The translations under genes were made by a program, and so were the position numbers. From the NCBI RefSeq assembly GCF_000803265.1, contig NW_014575406.1, positions 62,001 to 126,000 on the forward strand: a DNA stretch of 64,000 nucleotides, given 5' to 3'. Each line of letters opens with the position of its first letter. Position 1 is the stretch's first letter. The notes beneath the pieces are model-generated. The model had not been told where the DNA came from, made no database searches, and was given only the letters and a program-made list of their open reading frames with translations. The stretch is from Ordospora colligata OC4. Its lineage: Eukaryota; Microsporidia; Ordosporidae. Positions 7,253 to 17,574 of the stretch are shown in pieces.

Positions 7253-10204
7253 ATGTATGAGATATACAATGAAAGACCATTGCATAAACGAGTGCAAATG
7301 ATTCCTTTGTATATCATGCCTATTCTGTTTTTGATATTTTCATACACACAGGCAGTGGCAGTGCTTATTGTTATTGTGTGTGGAGGAATGTTCCTTGCAG
7401 CACTCTGGTCGAGCAGGATTAGGGTACTGTTTTCAATGAGTCGAAGCAATACAAAGAGCGGAGATTACATAATGTATGAAGGAAAGTTATGCAAGCTTGT
7501 GGATAATTCATTTGAGTTTGAAAAGTCTGGATACATGTTGGAGGAGGGTAAAATGATCAGACTGAGGGCAAACACAAAAAAGACATTTGGATATTTTTCA
7601 AAATGGACTGACAGAACCAATGAGTTTGTTGAAGGACATCGTCTCAGACACTTCAAGAAGAACCAGTTTGATATTGTTCCTCCCACTTTTTCGGAGCTTT
7701 TTTTTGAGCATGCAGTGTCTCCGCTATTTGTGTTTCAGGTATTTTCAGGGTTGTTGTGGTGTCTTGATGAATACGTGTACCAGGCGATCTTCAGTCTTGT
7801 TATGCTTTTTGTTCTTGAGTCTGGGCTTGTATTCCAAAGGATGATGACGGCCAGAAACTTCAAGAAGATGAGTCATTCAAGTGTAGAAGTTAAACTTTTG
7901 TATGAATCGAAGAAAGGAAGAGCCGAGACACCAGGAACGAGGATTATGTCTTCTGAGCTTTTTCCTGGCGATGTGATTGAAATCGACTCACTGGTGAATG
8001 TTCCATGTGATCTTTTACTGATTAATGGAGCATGTGCAGTTAATGAAGCAATGCTATCTGGAGAGTCTGTGCCACTGATGAAAGAGGACATTTCAGAAAG
8101 GGGGTCTACCGAAGTTTTTGATAGAATCAGGGATAAACGACACATCCTTTATGCAGGGACAGAAATAGTTATGATGAACAAGTCTCCACTGACTTGTTTT
8201 GTACTGCACACTGGATTTGAGACTGAGAAGGGAGATCTTGTGCGCAAGATGATGTGTGCAGAGGAGGTTACTGTGAATGACAAGGAGGCCTTTGTGTTTA
8301 TTTTTGCGCTTTTGATGTTTGCAATAGTTGCGTCGTTCTACACGTATTGTGAAGGTAAGAAGCTTGGGAAGTCTAATTACAAACTGCTTCTTGAGGTTAT
8401 TTTGATTCTTACGAATGTGGTGCCTACTGAACTGCCAATGGAGCTAAGCATGGCAGTAAATGGATGTGTAAGGGCATTGATTGGAAAGGGAGTTTATTGT
8501 TTGGAGCCGTTTAGGATTCCATATGCAGGCAAGGTGAATGTGTGCTGTTTTGACAAGACAGGCACACTAACTGAGACTTCTATGGATGTTGCTGGGATTA
8601 AGCATCAGACGATAAAGTCTGTTGATGTTCTTGCAAGTTGCCATTCGCTACTAAATATTAATGGAAATGTATTAGGAGATCCAATGGAGGTTGCTGTTTA
8701 TGAGTATATGAAGAAGGAAGAAATGAGCAATGGACGAAAGTACAGCAGCATAAAGACATATTCTTTTTCGTCTGAGACTAAACGAATGAGTGTGGTTGCG
8801 GAGGTTGATGAAAGAGTGTTTGTGGGAATGAAAGGAGCGCCTGAAACAGTGAAGAAGTATTTGAAGAATGTGCCAGAGTGGTATGATGAGTATGAAGAAA
8901 GTGCTTCTGAGGGATATCGAGTGCTTGCGCTTGGCCACAAATATTTTGATAGGAAGGAGAAGTATGATAGGGATGATGTTGAGGAAGGCCTTGAATTTGC
9001 AGGGTTTTTATTGTTTGATTGTAGGCTTAAGAAGAATGTGAAGGAAACTATTGATACGCTTTATGCATCTGGGCATAAAGTTGTGATGATAACAGGAGAC
9101 AATGCACTGACGGCGAAGAATGTATCAAAGAGGATAGGGATATCTGGAAGAGCTGCTGAAGGAGATGAGATAGATGCGGCTCTTAAAAGTGATGATTTTT
9201 TTTCAATATCGATTTTTGCAAGAGCAGATCCTACACACAAGGAGAAGATTATTGAAAGGTATAAGAATGCAGGGAGCTACACGTTAATGTGTGGAGACGG
9301 GACGAATGATGTTGGTGCATTGAAGAGTGCACATGTTGGAATAGCTCTTATGGAAGCGGCATCTGTTTCTAAAACGAATGAGAAGGAAGCAAAGAAGAAT
9401 GGTGTTGGAGCTAAAGGAAGAATTGGTAGACAAGAAGCGATCGATAATATGTCTAAAGAGCTTTCAGAGCCAAAGGTAGGACTTGGAGATGCGAGTGTGG
9501 CAGCGCCGTTTACTGCAAAGACTGGATCCTTAGAATCTGTGCTGGATGTGATAAGGTATGGAAGGAGTGCGTTGGTGACTACGGTGCAAATGTACAAGAT
9601 TCTTGCATTGAATTCGTTGGTGAGTGCATTTTCTCTGAGTGTGCTTGACTGCATGGGTGTAAGGTATGGAGAGACACAGCTTGTTGCATCAGGGCTGCTC
9701 ATAGGATTTGCGTTTATGTTTTTGACACAGAGTCAGCCGTTGAAAGAGATAAGCAAGAAAAGGCCGTTAACAAATATCATCAACCCGTATATTGTACTTT
9801 CTGTGATTCTTCAGGTGAGTGTGCATATTGGGTCTTTCTTTGTGATGATAAGAAGGATAAAACAGATTGAAGTGCCAGTTTACCAAGAGAAGTTTTCGCC
9901 ATCGCTGATGAACTCTGCGTTGTTTTTCCTGTCGACTACTCAGCAGATATCGACATTTCTTGTGAATTACATAGGCAGGCCTTATCGAGAAAGCCTGATT
10001 GAGAATAAGAAGCTTCTTGGATGTTTGTTGATATTGCTATTTTTGATACAGCAGTTGGTTTCAGGAAGTAATGAAGAACTTAGACAGAAGATGGAGATTG
10101 TGGAGATAGGAGATTTGAAGCAGTTTGTGTATATGGTGCTTGTGATGGACATTTTTCTTTGCTATACATTTGAAAAGGTGTGTTTCTACATGTTTATGCT
10201 TTGA
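7253..10204 (+). CDS. SPF1: P5A-type ATPase (Spf1/ATP13A1)
   Basis: This is a 983-residue P-type ATPase. Visible motifs in order are the actuator LSGES (in NEAMLSGESVPLM), the membrane motif VVPTELPMELSMAVN that marks the P5A group (yeast PPELPMEL), the phosphorylation site CFDKTGTLTETS, the nucleotide-binding KGAPE, MITGDNALTA, and the hinge MCGDGTNDVGALK. About ten membrane segments are seen, two of them N-terminal. Spf1/ATP13A1 is an ER enzyme that removes misinserted or mistargeted transmembrane helices. The protein is somewhat shorter than yeast Spf1 (1215). GCCCTTGA lies directly before the ATG. Confidence 0.93.
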   Translation: MYEIYNERPLHKRVQMIPLYIMPILFLIFSYTQAVAVLIVIVCGGMFLAALWSSRIRVLFSMSRSNTKSGDYIMYEGKLCKLVDNSFEFEKSGYMLEEGKMIRLRANTKKTFGYFSKWTDRTNEFVEGHRLRHFKKNQFDIVPPTFSELFFEHAVSPLFVFQVFSGLLWCLDEYVYQAIFSLVMLFVLESGLVFQRMMTARNFKKMSHSSVEVKLLYESKKGRAETPGTRIMSSELFPGDVIEIDSLVNVPCDLLLINGACAVNEAMLSGESVPLMKEDISERGSTEVFDRIRDKRHILYAGTEIVMMNKSPLTCFVLHTGFETEKGDLVRKMMCAEEVTVNDKEAFVFIFALLMFAIVASFYTYCEGKKLGKSNYKLLLEVILILTNVVPTELPMELSMAVNGCVRALIGKGVYCLEPFRIPYAGKVNVCCFDKTGTLTETSMDVAGIKHQTIKSVDVLASCHSLLNINGNVLGDPMEVAVYEYMKKEEMSNGRKYSSIKTYSFSSETKRMSVVAEVDERVFVGMKGAPETVKKYLKNVPEWYDEYEESASEGYRVLALGHKYFDRKEKYDRDDVEEGLEFAGFLLFDCRLKKNVKETIDTLYASGHKVVMITGDNALTAKNVSKRIGISGRAAEGDEIDAALKSDDFFSISIFARADPTHKEKIIERYKNAGSYTLMCGDGTNDVGALKSAHVGIALMEAASVSKTNEKEAKKNGVGAKGRIGRQEAIDNMSKELSEPKVGLGDASVAAPFTAKTGSLESVLDVIRYGRSALVTTVQMYKILALNSLVSAFSLSVLDCMGVRYGETQLVASGLLIGFAFMFLTQSQPLKEISKKRPLTNIINPYIVLSVILQVSVHIGSFFVMIRRIKQIEVPVYQEKFSPSLMNSALFFLSTTQQISTFLVNYIGRPYRESLIENKKLLGCLLILLFLIQQLVSGSNEELRQKMEIVEIGDLKQFVYMVLVMDIFLCYTFEKVCFYMFML

Positions 10205-10441
10205 TGTCGGCTTGAAAATTCATGATCTTAGTAGACGGTGAAGTATACAAGAAAGCAGCATGAAATCAATAAAGGTTTTTTTGCATTTGAATATGTTATA
10301 TAAGTGAATATGCATGATATAGAATTGAATATGTTATATTGGTCAAAGGATTCATAATATAGAGTTATATCAATGTTAAATTCCAGCGTGCTTTAGATGG
10401 ATTGATTGGAAGTGTAAAATTTACATGAATGAGACCCAGCG

Positions 10442-12058
10442 ATGGCAAATGATGAGATGAAGGGAGTTCTTTTTATTTTGAAACAGTCGCTTATGGATAA
10501 ATGCAAGTCATCGCCTGAATGCAGAAAAGTATTGAGGAAAATCATCTCGATTGTGGAAGAGGATCCGAGTCTTTTGAATGCTCTTGGAGAATGGCGATTT
10601 ATGGAGAGGGAGTTTGTCTATCTGATGGGTGATCTGGAATGCAGGAATGAGTTGTTTGAGATCGTGAAGCAGATGCTGAGTGTTCCTTCTGTCCTGCTTC
10701 CTTGCTCATTCGTGACAATTAAAGGAGGGTATTTTATGTCTGAGCTGCTGAACAACTTGTTGAATGAGCCCGAAGGCATTATTGAGATCTGTGAGCAGGC
10801 GATTGGAAAAAATATAATGTTTGCTCAGATGCTTTATGACTCAGGATTTTTTATCCTGTTGAATTCAATAGTGAGTGAAGAAACGGCAAGGCTGTATTCG
10901 GTATTATTTGCGTATCGGATTAGCAGAGCACATGGTGTTTGCCATGGTAAAAGAAGAGAAGATGTGATGTATGAGCTAAGACGAAGGCACTTTGATCCTG
11001 AGATTGTTTTTCAGGAAGACAATGTAGTGGTGCTGAAGGAACCGCCATGTATGCATAAGAAAGGCCTTAAGCTGCACCGGGATGTGTTTGATAGCCTGTA
11101 CAACACATCTTTTTTTGACTTAATTTCTCTAGGGATTGAAATGAACTTGCATCTGCTGAACTTCTGTGATTGGGATTATTCAGCAATATATGATTCTAAA
11201 GAGCTTAGGGAGTTAGTCATGGCAGGGAATTACCTTGGGATTAGATTGTATAGGAGGATCCTACAACATCTTAATAGATTGAGCTCTGCAGTACTGCATC
11301 TGGATAAGATTGAGGATGCAGATCTAATGATTGAGATATGCAAACTACTGGAAACCAAAGACAAGTGTTTGGTGATGGAGTGTGCGCTGATTATTTACAA
11401 CTATTACGAGCTTTTTGAATGGAAGATTGACAAAAGATATTTTGGAGAAGTCAGAATCCGTAAGATATTTGGTCTTCTGGAGTTTTGTAGAAGCAATTGC
11501 AGATGCTTAGATCAATGTAAATTAGATAGTGCAAATGAAAAGTATGTAAATGGTTTGAATGAACATGGAATAATGTGTAAACCTGAACTTAATCAAGATA
11601 TGAGGATGATGAATGGAAATAGCTTCAATAAATATGGAATGACGAATGAAAACGAGATCAATCAAGATAGGATGATGAGTGAAAATAACTTGAATGAAGA
11701 TGCGAGCGAATCTTGCTTTATAGACTGCGAAGCTAGGATGATTATATGTCTTCTTTCAAGGCTGTATATTGATGTTGACAAACGATATTTCTATAAGCCA
11801 TCGTATCTTGCTTTAATGCGTGAATGGAAACGTATATTTTGCAGACACAAATGCTTGAATATGCGATTTCTGGACATTTATTTTTATGATATGATTGAGT
11901 TTATTGGAAGGAATTGCTATAATGTTGCACGAATTCTTTTTCCATTTAAAAAGGCACGTAAAAGAAAAGAAGCAGCTGCTGATAAGCATCTGAAGGAAAA
12001 TGAGTATTTTCAGCAGATTATTGAGCGCGAGGATGAGAATGATTTTGATTTATGCTGA
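10442..12058 (+). CDS. unrecognised helical protein with Asn/Met-rich insert
   Basis: The 538-residue protein has no family I recognise. It is largely alpha-helical, with leucine-rich stretches that could be an armadillo or HEAT-like solenoid (inference). Residues about 355-420 are a low-complexity insert with imperfect repeats of the type NEN-x-NQDRMM and NENEINQD, probably a disordered loop. A basic patch KKARKRKEAAADK near residue 505 could be a nuclear signal. ACCCAGCG precedes the ATG, as in housekeeping genes here. Roughly 237 bp of AT-rich DNA separate it from the P5A ATPase gene, and it converges on BUD20 with 39 bp between stops. Confidence 0.75.
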   Translation: MANDEMKGVLFILKQSLMDKCKSSPECRKVLRKIISIVEEDPSLLNALGEWRFMEREFVYLMGDLECRNELFEIVKQMLSVPSVLLPCSFVTIKGGYFMSELLNNLLNEPEGIIEICEQAIGKNIMFAQMLYDSGFFILLNSIVSEETARLYSVLFAYRISRAHGVCHGKRREDVMYELRRRHFDPEIVFQEDNVVVLKEPPCMHKKGLKLHRDVFDSLYNTSFFDLISLGIEMNLHLLNFCDWDYSAIYDSKELRELVMAGNYLGIRLYRRILQHLNRLSSAVLHLDKIEDADLMIEICKLLETKDKCLVMECALIIYNYYELFEWKIDKRYFGEVRIRKIFGLLEFCRSNCRCLDQCKLDSANEKYVNGLNEHGIMCKPELNQDMRMMNGNSFNKYGMTNENEINQDRMMSENNLNEDASESCFIDCEARMIICLLSRLYIDVDKRYFYKPSYLALMREWKRIFCRHKCLNMRFLDIYFYDMIEFIGRNCYNVARILFPFKKARKRKEAAADKHLKENEYFQQIIEREDENDFDLC

Positions 12059-12097
12059 TACAATTTTAATTGTATTTTTGTGATATTCAATTGGCGC

Positions 12098-12406
12098 TCA
12101 TGTTAATCCAATTGCCCACTCGGCATCTTTTTGGGAATGCGACGCTTGCTTTACTTCCCTAACTCTTCGCTTGTGTGGGCCTGCTCTTTTATGCTCGTTA
12201 AGAACATTTTCTGAAATGAAGTGTCTATCACACTCGTAGCAATAGAACTGTCCACATCCGGGAAGTTCTGGATCATATGGAATGGATTTCTGAGATGCCA
12301 CTTGTAGTTGGATTTGGTCTATTGCCTTTTGCCCAAATATTGCTCTGGTTCTCCTTATTCTACCTTTATGTCCGCTTTTGGTGTGTTGTATATGCTTCTT
12401 TGGCAT
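12098..12406 (-). CDS. BUD20: Bud20/ZNF593 60S ribosome export factor
   Basis: This 102-residue protein opens MPKKHIQHTKSGHKGR and has one C2H2 zinc finger, CYECDRHFISENVLNEHKRAGPH, in the exact spacing of Bud20/ZNF593. The preceding PELPGCGQFYC is also diagnostic. Bud20 is a shuttling factor that joins pre-60S ribosomal particles and helps export them from the nucleus. The length is normal for the family. The open frame extends upstream into the divergent J-like gene, but an ATG at 12406 right behind ACCCAC gives the correct conserved N-terminus. Confidence 0.92.
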   Translation of the reverse strand: MPKKHIQHTKSGHKGRIRRTRAIFGQKAIDQIQLQVASQKSIPYDPELPGCGQFYCYECDRHFISENVLNEHKRAGPHKRRVREVKQASHSQKDAEWAIGLT

Positions 12407-12465
12407 GTGGGTATGATTTTTTGTGCAAAAGCGAGTCCTTAATTTGAAAGACCCAAGCCCTTCTG

Positions 12466-13470
12466 ATGAGTTTGTATGATGTTCTAAGGATTCCAAAGAA
12501 TGGAACCAAGGACGATGTGGAGCATGCGTATCGTCTCCTAGCAAGACAGTACTTCCGGAATCAAGAAGCGATCGACCAAACCGGATTTGCAGAGATAAAT
12601 AAAGCATACACCATATTGAAGGATGAACACAAGAGAAGTTTCTACAACATGTTTGGAGATTTGTCTATCCAACTTCTGCTCCAAAGCAAGGACTCGTACA
12701 TAATCACAAGAATATTTGATAGATTCAATGTTTTGATGTATTTTTTTGCGAGTATAATGATTGAAATAGCGCTATTTGTACTACCGTTTCTAGTTGCGCA
12801 TGAAATAAGTGTGAGTGTCTATATGAGTATTCCTTTAGGAATTGCAACTGTAGCAATCATTGTTTCTGCGATTAGATCGATTGCATCGCTTTCTAAAGTA
12901 TATGGATTTGGCAATGAACTCAAAAACGTAGTATGTCGTTCAATAACTTTTGTTCTTGTTATTGCGGTGTATTTCAATTACATGCTGTATGCAGATGGTG
13001 CTGTGAAGAGCTTGGCTATACCTATATGCATTTTTGTTGGATTACAAGGATTAGTTGTGCTGAATTCAATACTTTCTTGGAAATTATCAGGACAAACAGA
13101 AGACTTTAACAAAAAGAAAATACTTATAGATAGAATTTGGAAATTAGTGATGTTTGCTACGCTTGTTACACATGTTGTTCCATCATTTATCAAGCCTCTT
13201 TTGTTTTTAGAAGGGATTTGGAACCATATCAATAGAAAATATTCGGTGTTTGTGAATGCATGTGTAACTCTCCCATCCATATTTTATATAAGCACATTTT
13301 CATTGATATTGGCAGGCTTTAAAAGCGCTGTGATATATATACCGCTGGGGATATTCATGACATTGATTATTGGAACAAATGGATTTATAATAGCTACGAT
13401 TGTAAATATAAATCCAAAGAGCAAATACAATAGCAATATATCTGGATCTCTTCCATATTATGAGGTTTGA
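12466..13470 (+). CDS. J-domain-like multi-pass membrane protein lacking HPD
   Basis: This is a 334-residue protein. Residues 1-65 fold like a J domain: SLYDVLRIPKNGTKDDVEHAYRLLARQY, then FAEINKAYTILKDEHKRSFY. The HPD loop that activates Hsp70 should follow RQY, but the sequence reads FRN. About seven membrane segments fill residues 85-320. It may be an ER or nuclear-envelope J-like protein that no longer stimulates Hsp70, or one that only uses the helix scaffold (inference). GCCCTTCTG precedes the ATG. The gene is divergent from BUD20 with 59 bp between starts. Confidence 0.7.
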   Translation: MSLYDVLRIPKNGTKDDVEHAYRLLARQYFRNQEAIDQTGFAEINKAYTILKDEHKRSFYNMFGDLSIQLLLQSKDSYIITRIFDRFNVLMYFFASIMIEIALFVLPFLVAHEISVSVYMSIPLGIATVAIIVSAIRSIASLSKVYGFGNELKNVVCRSITFVLVIAVYFNYMLYADGAVKSLAIPICIFVGLQGLVVLNSILSWKLSGQTEDFNKKKILIDRIWKLVMFATLVTHVVPSFIKPLLFLEGIWNHINRKYSVFVNACVTLPSIFYISTFSLILAGFKSAVIYIPLGIFMTLIIGTNGFIIATIVNINPKSKYNSNISGSLPYYEV

Positions 13471-13578
13471 GGGTTTAAGTCAAAGCAAGTTGATTGCTTG
13501 AAATGTTTTTGTATTGTTACCAAAGTTATAATAAAAGTTTATCATGTTTTATTGTGGTTATGTTGTTGGATTGCTGGA

Positions 13579-14493
13579 TCAGTCCCTATTGAGTATGAAT
13601 GTGCCAATGATCGCATTTAACTGTAAATCCTCAGAACAACCGATTGATGCTCTGTATTCCACATCACTTAAGTTCTTTAAGATTTTCATTTTGTTTCTAA
13701 GGTTGCTTCTACTTACAATATCACACAGATTAGATACAAGATCATTACAATCGAGTCTGTATTCAAATACCACACTATTAAGCATTTCTCTTCCGCCTGT
13801 AGCACTCATGGTTACTAGATCGTTAAGAATTTTCAGATATACACTCTTTGGTGCTGTTCCGTTGAATTGTTGAACATTCTTTTCATCAACCACACCGAAT
13901 GACGAATAGACACCCTGGATGTCATTAACAGCCTTGCGCATGTCTCCTGCAGAAAGCCTTGCTATTTCATCAACACCTTCTTCAGTGTACCTGATGTCTT
14001 CGTTCATGCATATTTCTTTTATCCTCTGCTGCATCTGATTCACAGGGCCAAACCTAAACTTGGTGCATCTCGATATAATCGGCAGAATAATCTTCTTTGA
14101 GTAATTGGCTATTAGGCAAAATCTTGTGCTTGCACTGAAGTCTTCGATTATTCTTCTGAGTGCATTTTGTGCATCCCTGCTCATCATGTCCGCCTCGTCC
14201 AAAATAACAAGTTTAACTGATTTTGAATAGGCTGACGCAAATTCCTTAATTGTTTCCCTGACTGTAGATATTCCTCGTTCGTCACTTGCATTCAGCTCAA
14301 GCACGCTTGCCTTTGGCAACTTGCTAGCAATCGACCGGATTGCTGTTGTCTTTCCAGTTCCAGGTGGACCATAAAACAACATGTGCGGAATAATCCCCGC
14401 AGATGAAATGGCAGAGAGTGCCTCAACAACCTCTCTATTGCCAACAATTTCCTGTAACGATCTAGGACGATACTTTTCTGTTAATTGCTGCAT
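13579..14493 (-). CDS. RFC3: replication factor C small subunit, Rfc3 type
   Basis: This is a 304-residue AAA+ clamp loader subunit. It has Walker A GPPGTGKTT (about residue 40), Walker B VILDEADMM, the sensor region ALRRIIEDFSASTRFCLIANY and the RFC box ISRCTKFRF. The C-terminal segment LSDVEYRASIGCSEDLQLNAI matches yeast Rfc3 (human RFC5) better than Rfc2 or Rfc4. The complex loads PCNA onto primed DNA. The length is slightly shorter than yeast Rfc3 (340). ACCCTGAACA precedes the ATG. Rad17, found elsewhere in this window, uses the same small subunits in the checkpoint clamp loader. Confidence 0.9.
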   Translation of the reverse strand: MQQLTEKYRPRSLQEIVGNREVVEALSAISSAGIIPHMLFYGPPGTGKTTAIRSIASKLPKASVLELNASDERGISTVRETIKEFASAYSKSVKLVILDEADMMSRDAQNALRRIIEDFSASTRFCLIANYSKKIILPIISRCTKFRFGPVNQMQQRIKEICMNEDIRYTEEGVDEIARLSAGDMRKAVNDIQGVYSSFGVVDEKNVQQFNGTAPKSVYLKILNDLVTMSATGGREMLNSVVFEYRLDCNDLVSNLCDIVSRSNLRNKMKILKNLSDVEYRASIGCSEDLQLNAIIGTFILNRD

Positions 14494-14631
14494 TGTTCAG
14501 GGTACAAACCATATCTGCTGTAATTGTGCACATAAATATTTCAAACGATGTTTTAATATCTGCGAAATAATTCATCAATTCATGAAACAAATACATTGCA
14601 AATATATAATAAACATGCAATCTGCAAATGT

Positions 14632-15021
14632 ATGATATATCTGTTTCTGATCGGTGCCATTTATGGGAAGGAACTAATCCACAGGCTAAGCGTCAATGAG
14701 AAGATCTTCGATTACGGTGGCACAACACTCCGTGTAGACAAGTCTGAATCCTTAGAAGCATCTCCAGAATACAAAAATATGTCATATGTTGTAAGGGAAG
14801 ACGACAAAGGTGGACTAAACTTTGAATTCTTTACAAACACCAACAACCTTAAGCTCATCAAGAATGATGAAAAGCCCAATACCATAGAGCTACAATACAC
14901 GCCCTATAAAGAAGGTGACAAATTCATAATCTCTGATGACGATCGTCCAATTAGAAATCCCAAACTTGATGGCTTTTATAAACAAGGTAATCATTCAGAA
15001 ATCCTTAGCTTTTCTCTCTAA
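14632..15021 (+). CDS. predicted secreted protein of unknown function
   Basis: This is a 129-residue protein with a clear hydrophobic leader, MIYLFLIGAIYGKE, likely a cleaved signal peptide. The remainder is polar and charged, with few hydrophobic stretches and no cysteines after the leader. The frame continues upstream only through a TTG. No CCC/GGG run lies next to the start, in line with the other secreted genes of this window. I recognise no family. It is divergent from RFC3 and convergent with the Spa2-like gene. Confidence 0.6.
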   Translation: MIYLFLIGAIYGKELIHRLSVNEKIFDYGGTTLRVDKSESLEASPEYKNMSYVVREDDKGGLNFEFFTNTNNLKLIKNDEKPNTIELQYTPYKEGDKFIISDDDRPIRNPKLDGFYKQGNHSEILSFSL

Positions 15022-15177
15022 GCATTCTGATTAAAATAAATCCAAAATAAGTTAAAGCTTTTATTCTCTATGCAACTCGGCAATATGCTATTCAGGCTCA
15101 TTTCTATTTATGCATTAGAAGAAATCATGGCATAAATAACACATCATACAATAATCAAACAGTATTAATATGAACCA

Positions 15178-16275
15178 TTACACAGACATCTGGTTTGTGC
15201 ATCTTTGTGCCAAAATAACCTTCACAAGCTTGGCAATCGAAAGCATCACAAGCAATGGTTCTTCATCATAGCACTCACCCTTAGACATGTTTTCAAGCGT
15301 TTCTAAACTCTGGTTTAGCTGCTCAAACTCATTTGCCTGATCCATAAAATCGCTTTCTACTGCCAATGCCATAAACTCTTTTGATATTCTTACCATGCAT
15401 GCTGCATATGCACTCACATCAATATCCTTTTCCTCCTGTACATCTTTCCTAATGCTGCATAGAACTTCAACCACTTCGTTAATCTTCGATCTCATGTGTC
15501 GTTCTGTAACTTCTTTTAATCGGGTGTTCTCCATCGCAACAATTGAATATATTTTTGCTGCCTCATCTGCAATCATCTTTTTTTTCATGCCTGAATTTAA
15601 GTTTGAATGCAGTAACCGTTCTATATTGTCTCTATGGTACTTATATTCTTCATTCCTTTCGTACCCAAGATCATTGCACTTTTTCAAAAAAACATCTATG
15701 TCTAACAGCATCTTCAATCCATCAGCACATCTGTCATCAGAAAACATCTTAAACTGATCCATCATGTGTTCTGCAAGAAACGTATCTTCTCCATTCTTGC
15801 TTAGAATGCATCTAACATGTGATATAAACATGTATGTTTTCTTAATGATGTCATCTTCAGAGCATATCTCCTCTACCGATCTCTCTTCGCTTTCCATGTC
15901 TTTTTTAATAGATATTATCATTTTATCAATATTATCGATTAGTCCATTAACATCACCTGACAGACTGCCTTCTTCAACTGATTTCTGTGATAATACAGCT
16001 AACACATCCATAACAAGACTCCTAAAACCCTCATCCTTGATCTTATACAACTTCTTTTGCATCGCACTTTGAAGCGGTAGATGCGGCATGTCTTTTCTCC
16101 TGTGCAGTTCATTCACAACATCAATTACAAGATCATCAAAGCTCTTTTCTGGAAGCAGTGACATTTTTTCAACTGCATTCACCTGTCTTGTGCCAGTCCG
16201 TGCCTCCGATGTTTCTGTAGCCGCATAGCTTTCAAGCTCATATCTAGCAAGTTCCCTGTTCAGTCTTGCTGCCAT
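15178..16275 (-). CDS. Spa2/GIT homology domain coiled-coil protein
   Basis: This is a 365-residue protein. The N-terminal 90 residues resemble the Spa2 homology domain, which consists of two related segments of the form F-x2-L-x2-DV-x2-E-x2-RR: FDDLVIDVVNELHRR near residue 45 and FRSLVMDVLAVLSQK near residue 77, with LPLQSAMQKKLYKIK between them. The rest is helical, with several coiled-coil stretches. In fungi Spa2 scaffolds the polarisome and in animals the domain is found in GIT proteins, so a role in polarity or cytoskeletal scaffolding is inferred, possibly linked to the Rho-type GTPase in this window. There is no CCC run before the ATG. Confidence 0.6.
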   Translation of the reverse strand: MAARLNRELARYELESYAATETSEARTGTRQVNAVEKMSLLPEKSFDDLVIDVVNELHRRKDMPHLPLQSAMQKKLYKIKDEGFRSLVMDVLAVLSQKSVEEGSLSGDVNGLIDNIDKMIISIKKDMESEERSVEEICSEDDIIKKTYMFISHVRCILSKNGEDTFLAEHMMDQFKMFSDDRCADGLKMLLDIDVFLKKCNDLGYERNEEYKYHRDNIERLLHSNLNSGMKKKMIADEAAKIYSIVAMENTRLKEVTERHMRSKINEVVEVLCSIRKDVQEEKDIDVSAYAACMVRISKEFMALAVESDFMDQANEFEQLNQSLETLENMSKGECYDEEPLLVMLSIAKLVKVILAQRCTNQMSV

Positions 16276-16499
16276 TCGATTGTTTTGAATTATTTGCTTC
16301 CTGTTTTATGCCGGTTTTATGTTTCTGTTTGAGATATAATGCATGAACTGAGGATTCATGTTGTCGTTCCACAGTGCATAAAGCACTGCATAATCAAACA
16401 TCGCGTGCCCAATATATCAGAATTAAATTTTCGTCATATTAATCTATAAATAATATCAAGTGAATTTCTACTATATAATAATTGCTTTTGAAACAAACA

Positions 16500-17516
16500 A
16501 TGACATGCCCGGGCAAAGAAGGTGGAGACCATCGATTTGTGGATGTCTCCGTCTTCAAAATGAGAGATTCTTGCCATGAAGAGCTTGATGAACTTGACAA
16601 TAGCTATTCTGAAGCCGAATGTCCTACACCAATTACAGCTATTGATCGAACAACACAAAACAACATCAGCATTGCAGAACATAAAATGAATCAATCCATC
16701 AAAGATCATATTTATGGCTGCACAGAAGCAGGTTTGCAGCAAGACAATGATAGCTTAAAGAGTAGCAAGCAAGCCTCGACACAAGTACATCAAAACAGTA
16801 ATGTACCTGCAACCAAGGAATTCGGGAGAAAAGCCAAACAAAGAGTATGCTCAAATTGCCAAACCACAAGTACACCCTCGTGGAGAAGAGGTGACAATGG
16901 AAAGTCTCTATTATGCAACGCATGCGGGTTATATCAAAAACTGCACGGAAGAACGCGGCCTTATTCCATGGCATCTAGTGCAAGAGCCAAAAACATCAAA
17001 GAAGGACCAAAAACAAACACATGTATATCATGCAATTGTGAATTTTCAACCTTTGAAATCAACGGCAGATTGATTAATCTATGTAATGAATGCCTTGCAT
17101 ACACAAGAGGAGGCAAGTATCCAGAGAACACAATCAGGGAATGTTATCAAAACGGATTTAATACTAGCATCCAAATACAAGGATACAAAGATCTTTACAA
17201 TGATGCACATAGCCAATACCATAAGGTTTACAGTAGTCCTCCTGAAAGCATAATGTTTAGTGAATATGGTAACGCCTACAATTATTATCATCAGCAGATG
17301 ACATGCAATCCGGTTTATGGCATGTATACATCAAATATAGCATACAAGCCTATCAACGCAGAGTTTGAATGTAAGAATCATTATCCAAACATTGTACAAC
17401 AAGGCGGCTATGGCGCCAGAGACTATAACCATAAGAAGCAAGCCTATCCTAAAAAATATGAGTGTGACAATGATGTAAATGATTTAAATGATACAAACAC
17501 AAGATCAAACCTCTAA
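16500..17516 (+). CDS. GATA-type zinc finger transcription factor
   Basis: This is a 338-residue protein. The GATA finger at about residues 115-150 reads [15 protein letters not shown]...[14 protein letters not shown], with the C-x2-C-x17-C-x2-C spacing and the basic RPYS tail. A second, divergent finger follows at about residues 175-202: CISCNCEF...[10 protein letters not shown], with cysteines kept but the TTSTPxWR core lost. The C-terminal third is rich in Tyr, Asn, Gln and Ser and is likely disordered. It should bind WGATAR-type sites (family knowledge). The start is the first ATG; the frame extends upstream only via TTG. The AAACAATGA context resembles that of the secreted genes. Confidence 0.85.
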   Translation: MTCPGKEGGDHRFVDVSVFKMRDSCHEELDELDNSYSEAECPTPITAIDRTTQNNISIAEHKMNQSIKDHIYGCTEAGLQQDNDSLKSSKQASTQVHQNSNVPATKEFGRKAKQRVCSNCQTTSTPSWRRGDNGKSLLCNACGLYQKLHGRTRPYSMASSARAKNIKEGPKTNTCISCNCEFSTFEINGRLINLCNECLAYTRGGKYPENTIRECYQNGFNTSIQIQGYKDLYNDAHSQYHKVYSSPPESIMFSEYGNAYNYYHQQMTCNPVYGMYTSNIAYKPINAEFECKNHYPNIVQQGGYGARDYNHKKQAYPKKYECDNDVNDLNDTNTRSNL

Positions 17517-17574
17517 TTAAAGGCATTCATGGATGGCCTGTAATGTAATAAAACTATTCTATTGTACTTTACAA

